Shown here: positions 54,390-64,000 of the stretch, piece after piece | Layout: the number at the start of each line of letters is the position of its first letter | Numbering within the stretch: position 1 is the stretch's first letter | Source of the DNA: Mastigias papua | Taxonomy: Eukaryota > Cnidaria > Scyphozoa > Rhizostomeae > Mastigiidae | Direction: 5' to 3' | NCBI GenBank assembly: GCA_964019165.1 | Contig: OZ025286.1 | Coordinates: forward strand, 11,987,401 to 12,051,400 | DNA: 64,000 bases | Translations under genes and position numbers: made by a program | The notes under the pieces: model-generated | What the model was told of the DNA's origin: nothing | The model's input: only the letters and a program-made list of their open reading frames with translations | The model's database searches: none

Positions 54390-55740
54390 TTATTGGCGAA
54401 GTTTCCCTCAAAGTTAAGGCACATTCCAACTTTATCCACTTGCCGAAAGGTAGTTTTACCATGGTCAATGAAATCCCCCCATTGAGAAACTGAGATGGTT
54501 AATAGCTTTATTTATCTCAATGACACAAATGTTCTTATTTGCATCATAGCCTTCATATATCACAGATGAGACTAAAAGTTTGATTTCAGGGTTAATTTCT
54601 TTCATTCGCTAGAATGCAAGTGCACATTTCCTGTGATTTATTCTGACTATACCCCTTTGGGACCATTGTCGCTCCTATGTGAATAATGACTTTATCAGTC
54701 TTTGATAATTTGCTGTTTATTGTCTGCTTGTGACGAAATAGAACATTATTAATTCTTAGGCCACCTAGATTCTTCGCAGATATACTCTCCGGAAGCAACT
54801 TGCAATCATTAAGTCTCCTTGTATGTGAATCCCCTAGAAAAGGATTTGTATCTTTTTGCTGAAGATCTTTTCAGCTGTTTGGGAGCTATCAGAGTTTCTA
54901 TTAAGTTTGTTGCCTGTAGATTGCTTTATGGGTCTTATTCTTTTGATCCCATTCTCTGCTGTTGGTGTTGGCCATTCGTTTGCAGCTGTCTATTGATGTT
55001 CCTGTTGTTGTAGGTGTTAACGTGTTGATATGCTTTTGACTGTTGAAACTGCTATGCGTGACTGCAAAAGATGATTTGTTCTTGTTCATGACAGGTTTTT
55101 ATGAGGTAAATTCTTCGTGCTTTAACTCTGAACTTTTGTGTTAACTCTTAACTTTTTTCCTTTTTTCAATAATAATGAATTCTTTTAGCTGTTTGCAAGG
55201 CGTTGTTCAACAGAATCTGTCCCAGAATTGATATTTATATTTTCTTCAATTTGCGTATTTTTCGTCACTTTCGAAGTAGGTCTTTGTGAGCAAACATCCG
55301 TACTCATCTGCTGGAGTTAGAGCCTTAGGTCTAAAATTTCCCCAGTAAGTTTGCTATTAAGAGATCTCTCATTTTCTATCATATCACTTAGATTAGCATT
55401 GTTCTCAACTAGTGTCTGTATTATGGCAAGCATAGAAGAAGCATATGAATTACCAACTTAATAAGTATGATTATCAGAATCTTGCTTTTCGACGGAGTAT
55501 TCACCCCATCAAAGAAGCAAAATAATAAGTCACTCAGTGATTTGCTGGTATAAAGTTCAAAATTTGAAATTGACTATTGTTTATCATGAAGACAAACTTT
55601 ATCATTATCCACATTGTTTCCATCTAGCTGATTTGTGTTTCTTTGACTGCATGATGTAGCATTGAATTGCAGCAATGCTTCGTCCTGATCACTAACGACT
55701 GCACATCCCATATTGCTTAGAATGCCAAAGGCTTAATGAG
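54390..55740 (-). pseudogene. Non-LTR ORF1 with coiled coil and SGNH-hydrolase-like domain
   Basis: From the right: VVSDQDEALLQFNATSCSQR near 55690, a coiled-coil-like segment (TLVENNANLSDMIENERSLN, near 55400) and basic linkers, then FLGDSHTRRLNDCKLLPE (about 54780-54840) with the GDS box of SGNH/GDSL hydrolases. KTDKVIIHIGATMVPKGYSQ and INPEIKLLVSSVIYEGYDAN follow, and NGGFH..HGKTTFRQVDKVG before 54400. Esterase-like ORF1 proteins occur in CR1/L2-type elements. Several stops and frame changes. Confidence 0.55.
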
Positions 55741-57043
55741 TGGCTAGGCCATAGGCAATATCCAATATAGTAGCAATTTTATTTTTACCTCGGTTTTGTT
55801 TACTGCATTTCTAGATTACGTTTATTAAACATAACTATCTTGCTACAAATATCAGAGCTAATTTCATAACTAACAAAAAATACAAACGGCAAGTTTTATG
55901 TAATGTGAACATGCTTTGCATCATTAACTAGTGCACTACAATAAGCAGGCCTTAAAGCAGTCTTCTCTTCCATTTTGGAATGGTCATGGCTGAAAACATT
56001 TTTGACCCCGATAACTCGAATCCAATAGAACTCGAACATTCCATAAATCGAGCCATTTTTCAATCCCGATACGACTCTGTTCTCTGGATAACTAGAAACT
56101 TTTATACTTTTATTGCGCACAAAAAGAGAAATATTTTAATTATGCTAGCTTTTTATTCGAATCAAGTTCCTATCTGAACACTAATACAACATTGTTTGGT
56201 CCTATAATGTCAAGATAACGAGGAACACTGAAGTCTTGTTGATCTCGACTATCGCACCTTCAACCAGTTACTCTAGAAACACGCTTAGCTTTTAGATGCC
56301 TTTGACGAAAGTAGAATATCGTTTTGGCAAAGCGTGCTGTACCTGCTTAAGGCATCTTTCCTCTTTAAGGCACCTACAGCCTATTTATCAACAAGGTTTT
56401 CTGGATCACAACGAAAATCTAAGTATTCACTATGTTGTGACATCCAAGTTTCTCTATGTCATTGGTATCCCCTTAATGTAGGTTTCAATATGCATCGTAG
56501 TTGTGAGATATATAGGCAGCTCATTTTGTAGAGCAATCAAATTTGTTGCTATTTCCAGCATGGTATCTTTAATTGTAATTTAACAGTGCCAATATCTCTA
56601 AAAAAAATGTATGCAGTGATGCAAGTGCCTAATTATCCATCACGTCAAATATGACAGGAAAGACAGGAGAACAGCAAAGCTAAACTTAAATCCCTTTCAT
56701 AATCTGGAAGATCAAATTTCCGGTGAGATTGGACTTTAGAGAGTCATTTAGTGTGAGTAGGGCAAATTGAGGGAGGATTTTGCCGATTTGATACTTCCGT
56801 GTGGAAAGTTGCTCCAAAGTGAAAATAGCGGGTGACTACGACAATCTGCGGATGTGTTGGCATATATGTAAGAAGTCGTAAATGAAAGATACCTCTCGCT
56901 GAAGACATTTTGTAGCTATAGGTTTGGTATGTGCCGTTGCTCTTGTCGCTTACAAATGACATACTGATTATAAAGAAAAGTTTTATCCTGACTTTTTCGA
57001 ATCATATAGAAGGAACTTGATTGCTATCAGTTAATGTTATTCT
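55741..57043. other. No gene recognised
   Basis: AT-rich, no recognised motif. Short frames at 55896-56177 and 56296-56531 overlap on both strands without family resemblance. Confidence 0.35.
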
Positions 57044-57181
57044 GTGAAAAATCTGTCGATTTATGAAATGGTCGTAGCTGCAAAACCCCGTAGTGACCAT
57101 TCTAGCAAAGATGCAGGACTTCGATTATATGATCCTGTCGCATATGAAACATTTGCTGCAATATGCGAGAAGGAAATTGAA
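57044..57181 (+). other. Protein-like unassigned frame ending at duplication border
   Basis: A frame reading YEMVVAAKPRSDHSSKDAGL and RLYDPVAYETFAAICEKEIE looks like coding sequence but fits no family I know. At 57182 it runs straight into the duplicated block, where the + frame is only the antisense of an RTE endonuclease. It could be the broken end of an exon or of another element. Confidence 0.25.
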
Positions 57182-57951
57182 TGGTTGCGTTTTCTTTTAT
57201 CTGGTGATTTCCACGTATACAAGTGTCTTGGGTGGTGTTGGAACAATGTGTTGGCTATAACTAGATTATTTGCACTACAGAATTCAATAAAGTCTTCACC
57301 TCTTTCATGTATATCTCCAAGGCCGAATTTTCCACAGACTTCATTCTTTCGATCACTTTTGCCTACTTTGGCGTTGAGGTCTCCCATAATTACTTTTACA
57401 TCTCTGTTAGGAATTGTGTCTAGAGTTTCTTGGAGAGTGTTATAAAAATTTTCCATTTCTACATCACTAGCAACGCTGGTTGGTGCGTAACATTGTATAA
57501 TGCTAATGTTATGAGGCTTTGCTTGCACTCTGACTTTCAGGACGCGATCATTTATTGGGCTGTACCCAATTAGTGCATTCGCAGTTTTGTTCGTGAGAAT
57601 CATAGCATCTCCGTGACTATTCTTTCCTTCTTCTTTTCCAGAGAAAAGAACTATCTTGTTTCCCTCATTTTTGAAACTTCCATTACCATTCCAATTGGTC
57701 TCACTGATTCCTAGTATTTGAATGTTGTATCTATCCATTTCGTTACAGACAGTATGCAATTTGCCAATTTCCTTCATTCTCCTTACGTTCCACGCTCCGA
57801 TTTTTAATGTGTTTCTTAATTGGACATGTTTCCTTTGTCTTCCAGAAGCATGCTTAACATTGTCAGCCTGGTTGCCCACTGAACAACGCGTCCCTTGATA
57901 ACCCACGCGACGGGCGATGTGGTATGAATTATCATTTCTGTCTTCAATCAT
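57182..57951 (-). pseudogene. RTE endonuclease, duplicated copy, truncated
   Basis: Identical to the endonuclease frame at 23500-22731, but the duplication border cuts it after SPDKRKRN. The last motifs (IDYIV and SDH) are missing and the frame continues for about 40 unrelated codons to a stop at 57061. The 5' leader follows to the right, to about 58241. Confidence 0.8.
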
Positions 57952-58330
57952 TGGTGTAGAGGTTTGTCAGGAGAAAAGAAAAGTTGAATGGAATCCCCCA
58001 AGCTCCTTCTCAACTCGCAGTCTCCAACTAACCAGGAGGGACTACCTCTGCCGCATTGAAACAGTTGTGCTGCAATACGCCAGACAAGTTGTTTGATGAA
58101 ACCAGTAATCAGTAGAACTGAAGGTGTTTTCACTAGACATCCACTACCCTGCTGCCGACAGCTTCACCGTAACCCTGGCACGGGGAGCTAATAGGGTGCT
58201 ATCCTTGCTCAAGGGGACCCCAGGGTGCAGTTTATTGTCTTACCCAGGACAGCATGAAATACACAAGAGTTTATTTACCTTGGTATCTATCGATGACACA
58301 AACAGAAAAGAACAACGAATAGCCAAAAAT

Positions 58331-59241
58331 GTGTAACAAGGCGAATTTGGTGAGGTTCTTCTTACCAATATAAATCAATTATTCACAAATGTTTAAAAAG
58401 TAGATAATTGATCGAAGTTTCTAAAGAATCAAGATTATCATATTACTTTTTGACCGATGTGAGCACATATTCTGGCCAATGATGGACGAACGATGATATG
58501 GCAGTTTGAAAATAAGGAGTGAAATTGTTATCAGGTAATGCAAAAGCACTGGTAGGGTTGTGCATAATGTCAAGATGAGAGTTAACCACCTCAATTGCTA
58601 TATTTTTCAGAGATTGATTGGCATACTATAAACATACGCACATGTTTCAACGTCTAGGTGAAACTTAGCTAGAGAGCTGTTAATTTTGTAGGTCCCATCC
58701 ACAAAAGTAAGGATAAATCTAACTTTTTTACGAAAAAGATTTAAAGCTGAAAAGTTTGGTAGGCAATCCAGTAAAGGTCCTTTTACGGTGTACTGACGTT
58801 TAGAGATAACCGTGGTCTTTAGTAGTGACAAAAACATCAAGAAGCACCAACATCTTACTTCCTTGCCTTTTCATAATAATTCTGATGCTGAGATGTTGGT
58901 AATTGAGAAAATCGAAAATTAATAATGCATCAGGTTCAGTAGTGGAAAGGCAAAGGTATCATCAAGCTATCTTCCATAGACATGAATAGAAGGACCTCGA
59001 TACTTGTTAAGCCATATATTTTCATAATGACCTAAAAAGAGATTAGCTAACACAGATGCAATTGCAGAGCCTATGGCAATATTACCTATTTTATCCCAAA
59101 TTTTACCAAAGAAATGAAAGCAAGTTTTAGGAGCATCAATTGACACATTTGAACTAAACGATGGTAGAGCATTAGGGGATTCAATGTTATGCATTGTAGA
59201 TAAAGCCGTAAATGTACGATGGCTGTGAACTTGATGAATAA
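58331..59241 (-). pseudogene. Penelope-like reverse transcriptase fragment, duplicated copy
   Basis: Same sequence as 23880-24790, including the TAG before LDDTFAF and the SAIASVLANLFLGHYE block at 58967-59194. No differences were seen. Confidence 0.7.
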
Positions 59242-60877
59242 GTAGTACTGTATATAAATACTACTGTATATACCATTTTACAGTTTAACATCTACATGCA
59301 ATCTGCTTGTCCTCATGTTCAATCATCGTAACTGTAGTAGTGTTAGGTACTTTAGCCAAGATCAACTTTAAGTTTTTCAAGATTTTAGACAGGTACTTTG
59401 GTTATCAGATTTTTTCCAGAGTGTTTGGTTATCAGTAAGTCAAATAATTTCGCAGTTTCTTATTTTTGGATCCAGTGTCGTTGCATAGTTTACTAATTCC
59501 TTCCTTATATCCCGTTCTTCCATGAGTAACCTAAGAGTTCGGTTTATCAATGGGAGACGTTCTCTTCGCATTTTTCAGTTGTTCACAAGGAATAGTTGAT
59601 TCACTATCGATTCAAACCTATTATGGAAGGTTATTTTATCACATTGGGGTAGCATGGGATCTTAGACAACAGTGTTAAATGGATGATGAACTTCAGGGAA
59701 AGAAACATTCATCACTAGTATACTTCCGAAGTATTCGTGCTTCTATGACTTTGTCACATATCTTTACATTCATCATGTATTTGCCTCTCTTTTTCCTATA
59801 AATGCTTCATGATCTACCATACCTGCCTAAATAATTTCACTTCAAGAATACGTCTGTCTGTTTTTGATAGCGAAATGGTCAAGGCTTTCAAGTTATGTTC
59901 ACTTATGATTGAACGTATGCTCATATATGACCAATAATTTGGATGATTTAGTACAGTTGCAGAATGTAAAACATTATATTTGATGGAAGAGGGTTACAAA
60001 AAATGATTTCTGTGATTGCCCAAACTATTAACTTGCACTATTTCACGGAAGCTATAGACGTAATCCATTATTTTCATTCTGTCAATTCGCTGGAGTTAGA
60101 TTTAAATGGTTAGTAACCTAAGCAAAATAAACAAAAAGTCCCAATAGTTTTGTTTGGTGTACAGCCATAGGAACATTGCATACTCAAATATATGAAACAG
60201 CAGCTCCGAAATTTCAGTAATTAGCCTCTTTCAATCAAAGGAAGGAAATCTGATAGCAGGACATTCACTAGCCCATGAGCATTAGCGATAGGACTCCCTT
60301 CATGGTATTCTTATCTACATCCTCAAAGCGTACTTTCGTCTTCAGAGGACCAATGTTGTTTTCCGGATTCTTTACAATGTTCTCGGCATTTTCACTTTAA
60401 CAGGCCTTCGTATATGGCCGAGTTAACGCGCTTACAGATGGATCTAGCTCAGCTCTGACTGGCCCGTAATTTGGATTGCATGATATGGCTGATCCGCATG
60501 TAGCTCAACTCTATCATTAATCTAACCCCCCCCCCCCCCAAAGACAAATGAATTTTCCTCTTTCCAATTCTTCCATATGGCAAGCAATTTTAAACCATCT
60601 AAGCTACATTCCAAGCTTAATTCTTCTCTGTACTATATGTGAACACTACTCATCTCCAGATGTGAGGGGAGCTGCTAGCATATTCCACCCGGGAAAAGCA
60701 CATAAATGAAGTTAAAGGCCTTTGAATTACTGCTTAGATAGAAAACATTATTCTGATCCTTTAAGAAAATTTCTTCTAACTCAGGCAATATTGAAACTTT
60801 TTTCTACTAGCACTTGCAGCCGTTTTATCAATTTAATGGTTGTTGAAACTCACACCTGTACAAAGAATCAAACAGGT
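59242..60877. other. Duplicated copy of the unassigned stretch before the hAT element
   Basis: Equivalent to 24791-26425. Only a one-base longer poly-C run near 60528 was seen as a difference. No gene recognised. Confidence 0.5.
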
Positions 60878-60885
60878 GCTGACCC

Positions 60886-62612
60886 CAGAGGCGGATCGAG
60901 ACCTTCTCAACATTCTCAGTTGAGAATGTCACATTTTCTAGCGTCCAGATTTTCGTATCTTACCAACCTGTCAGCTCAAATCGAGTCTGATTTCTCAAGG
61001 TTGCTGACCCCCGTACCCACTGATATTTGCTGCACACTTGGTATACCTCAAGGAAGTGGTAACCTAGCAATAGTGATTAAGTAATAAAATCTCTTGACAA
61101 GTGTCAATAATCCTGAAAGGTATCTAGGCAAGTTGCGACAGTTTACGTGTAGTTTCCATGCCAATTTGAGAAGTTCCTTCGCATCTTGAGAATGTGCTAC
61201 GCAATTTTCTTACTGCGTGCGCATCGAAACAGTACTGATTTTTGATCACTTGAGAAGGTAGATCTGCGCTGGTTAGACGAGGTCCAAAATACATAGCAAC
61301 GGCTTTTTCTTGGTACTCTTTTTATATGAGGTAGGCCTGGACGATTTTAAAACTAACTCCTTGCGCGTCCTGAGGAGAAGGTTCACCGAGAATCTTGAGG
61401 ATTCAGGGGGTGGGTATACGTGACTGTTTGGAATTTGCCGTGTACCCTGGCATGTGAGTTATCTGTTGAATGAAGTAGCTCAGAGCGGGAGAAAACTATT
61501 CTTCGTTCGCAATCTATCCGAAATAATAGAATTTTCAGAAGAAGTCAAGCAGCTGTTGACGAAGAGAGATGTTGAACAAATTATGATGGTATATATATAG
61601 TGCTAGTATGCAGCTTTCTCTAGGTAAGTGTTGTCACATAGGATGGCTTGATCGCAAGTAGTAGTTGATAGTCATACTTTATCACAAGCATGCAGACAGA
61701 TTCTCTAATCCCAATCCATTGAGTAAATGTGGATAAAGGAGAAACTCCCCCCCCCCCCGATAATGTATGGCTATATTTTTCCTTTTTGACTGTTTTATAG
61801 TCGTTCACGGCAGTCTGTATTCGCATATGCAATTATTGTTTACAAGATTGCTGGATGAATACGAGTCTGGCCGGTGCCAGTTGACATTGGGTATAAACAA
61901 AGGGTCGGAGAGCGGAGGGTTAAGGTCAGGCTAGGTTGTGTGTTAGAAATGCTATAGGTCCCCACTGGACAGATATAACGAAGATTCATCCTAACTTCCG
62001 CTTACACGATCACACTTATGTTTGTAGACGCTATAGGGGTATGTACACAAACAGATTAGTGTTTCTTCGTTGTATTCATTTAGAGGCAACCTTCGAGAGA
62101 CGCTTGGTAGCTAATCTTTGATACAGGGGACCTTTTCGCAGCAGAAGCTCATAATAGTTTAGCTTTGATATAGAGACACTTGTTCTAACAGAATGACATA
62201 GTGGCTCGTGGGACTTTGTTTTGAATGCCATCAAAGCAGAAACCCAGTTGCTTCGCACAGTTGTTGGCAATGTTGTCATGTCAATTATTTTTTTATGTTA
62301 AGAGCTCTTCTCTGGGATATCAATTGGAATTCTGGAACATGGGTGATTCCTTAGTGGGGGGTTCCAGCTGTAGATAGGGCAGTGATACCTTGTCAAAAAC
62401 TAAATTTCCTAACAATAGTTTTTATTGAAGTAGAGGTTAGTTTTGATTCTGTAAGTAAAGTGCTTTTGAAATTTCAATAGTCCTTGATCTTTCAGGCATA
62501 ATTATCAAAACTATGATAATTGTTTGGGTGTGGTCTTTGGGTGTGGTCTTTGGGTGTGGTTTTATATTTTGAACCCTTGAGAATGTCAGAAAATGTGCTG
62601 GATCCGCCCCTG
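60886..62612 (+). mobile_element. Non-autonomous hAT-like element, duplicated copy
   Basis: Same ends and the same GCTGACCC flanks (60878-60885 and 62613-62620) as the element at 26434-28159; one base longer owing to a poly-C run near 61747. The flanks beyond the target duplication are also identical, so this copy arose by block duplication and not by a second insertion. Confidence 0.8.
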
Positions 62613-62676
62613 GCTGACCCAGTTTATGCAAATACATATCCATGTCACCTAGACGGATTGATCCATTTTTAAAAGG

Positions 62677-64000
62677 CAGTTCAGTTCAGTTCATTTTCAT
62701 TCTTTACATTCTCATACATACAAATAATACTTTAATACTTTAACAAGATTACGTTACATACAATTGAATATAATTTAATAGCACATCTACAATTTACAAA
62801 AAGAAACTACACAGAGGAAAAACAACAAATTAGTATGTATAAGAATGATTTAAAGGATGAGCTCTCTAAGTAGGTATACTAACGAGAAGGGAGCTCCCGC
62901 CCCCTATCTTAAAAATTTAATGTTTTGTGCATCAATTGCTTAATAGGATATACTGAGGAAAGGAAGAAAAAAAAAGAAACAGAAAAATCATGACTTTTAA
63001 CATCGATGATTTAGTAAGTGGTTCTTTAATTTGGATTTGAAGGATACTTTTGTTGTAGAACTTCTTATTACCATGGGCAAATCATTCCATAGTTTACAAC
63101 CTACATATTTGATGGATTTTAATCCATATTGAAGACTTTTCTCTTGAGTCAAATACAAGTCACTACGACAAGCCTGCCTAGTTTGATACTGATGGATGGA
63201 AGCGTTAAAAGTAAAAAAATTGTGAAAGCAAAGTGGAGAAATTTTCTTCACAGATTCATACACAAAAGTAAGTAGTCTAAGCTCAAAAATTTCAAACAGT
63301 CTTAAAATCTTCAGATCTTTGAAATTAGGAAGTGTATGAGATAAGTAAGGTTGAAAGGAGATAGCTCTTATAGCTCTTTTCTGCAACTTTATGACAGGAT
63401 CAAGATAGAGTTTGTGGGTCTGACCCCTCACTGTAATACCATATTGAAGAAAGGACATAAATAAAGCATTATATAGACAAAGGAGAACATCTGATGGCAA
63501 GAGGTATCTAATTTTGAAAAAGATCCCACAGGTTCTAGCTAGTTTTTTTAAAAGCTCATTAAGATGATACTTCCACTCTAAATTTTCATCTAAAAGAAGT
63601 CCTAAAAAGTTAACAAACTTGACCCTTCTGATATGCTTTTTACCTATTTTAATCAAAGGTTCTGAAGGGAGCTTATTTGATTTGGAATGGAAGATTATAT
63701 AGTTAGTTTTATCAATATCCAGTGAAAGTTTATTGGTATTAAGCCATTTTTTTAACAGCTTTAGTTCACAATTTACTGTCTTAACTAGACTCTCTAAAAT
63801 ATTTGATTGACAATAAATATTGGTATCATCTGCAAAAAGATAGAATTGAAGCTTTTTAGTTACATTAGGCAGGTCATTGATATAAATAAGACAGAGTAAG
63901 GGGCCCAAAACAGAACCTTGAGGAACCCCACAAGTAACTTTGAGAAGATCAGATTTGCTTCCATTTATGGAAACAAACTGATTTCTGTCTGAAAGATATG
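62677..64000 (-). mobile_element. L2/CR1-like element, duplicated copy, cut by window end
   Basis: Equivalent to 28224-29547. The reverse transcriptase frame enters at the window edge (GSKSDLLKVTCGVPQGSVLG), contains the catalytic FADDTN and ends with the same stop at 62997. No difference from the first copy was noticed in the coding part. Confidence 0.8.

Larger units (their letters stand above)
53821..55740 (-). mobile_element. L2/CR1-like element, ORF1 and endonuclease start
   Basis: On the - strand, a broken ORF1 (about 55740-54390) precedes the APE endonuclease N-terminus, which ends at the Penelope copy. Order and content match the 5' half of L2/CR1-type elements. The 3' half is not adjacent on the left. 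Confidence 0.65.
57182..64000 (+). repeat. Near-identical copy of 22731-29547 (segmental duplication)
   Basis: The block aligns base for base with an offset of 34451, then 34452 and 34453 after two poly-C tracts that are each one base longer here (near 60528 and 61747). I saw one substitution (T at 26935, C at 61387). It runs to the window end, so its right border is unknown. It spans unrelated elements and the DNA between them, so it is not a transposition of one element. Confidence 0.95.

Noticed and set aside
1..64000. tRNA, rRNA, CRISPR array or bacterial operon
   Set aside because: Read for but not seen. Repeats present are transposon ends or tandem coding repeats without regular spacers, and no cloverleaf was convincing by eye. 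A covariance-model scan would be needed to exclude small RNA genes.

Overview
The window reads as AT-rich animal (metazoan) nuclear DNA. Spliced exons with GT/AG borders lie in a sea of decayed transposable elements, and there are no operons, Shine-Dalgarno sites or long overlapping genes. The element mix (Penelope-like elements with GIY-YIG nuclease and hammerhead-like motifs, RTE and L2/CR1/Jockey-like non-LTR elements, BEL/Pao, Mutator-like and hAT DNA transposons) fits a marine invertebrate, for example a cnidarian or lophotrochozoan. The sequence alone does not fix the species.

Left part (1-10 kb): the last three exons of a host gene on the + strand (1147-3034), perhaps of the SNM1/Artemis family. 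After it come mostly non-coding DNA, a palindromic Penelope end (about 4120-4316), two 275-bp inverted-repeat elements (6785-7059 and 9474-9748) and a 261-bp element with 18-bp terminal inverted repeats (7884-8144). A C-terminal exon of a WSHK-type domain lies on the - strand at 9854-10075 and abuts a Penelope-like 3' end.

Middle (10-43 kb): almost solid retroelement remains. An RTE-type element on the - strand (about 23.8 to 18.5 kb) is split by a Mutator-like transposon (transposase 21368 to 19492). Next come a Penelope reverse transcriptase fragment, a 1726-bp non-autonomous hAT element with a perfect 8-bp target duplication, an L2/CR1-like element with an open 594-residue reverse transcriptase reading frame, a candidate host terminal exon (30898-31150), a second RTE-type element with an open 623-residue frame, and an internally deleted BEL/Pao element (37081-41177).

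Right part (43-64 kb): a CR1/Jockey-like pseudogene carrying a 44-bp secondary insertion, a signal-peptide-like first exon (50031-50127), a 1.4-kb foldback structure around a Penelope-like coding remnant, a second copy of the Penelope 3' end with the best hammerhead-like motif, and a non-LTR ORF1/endonuclease remnant. From 57182 to the window end the sequence repeats 22731-29547 almost perfectly (one substitution and two 1-base poly-C differences seen), so it is either a very recent segmental duplication or an assembly artefact.

No host pathway can be assembled from the few host exons. Most coding signals belong to mobile elements, and nearly all of these are broken.
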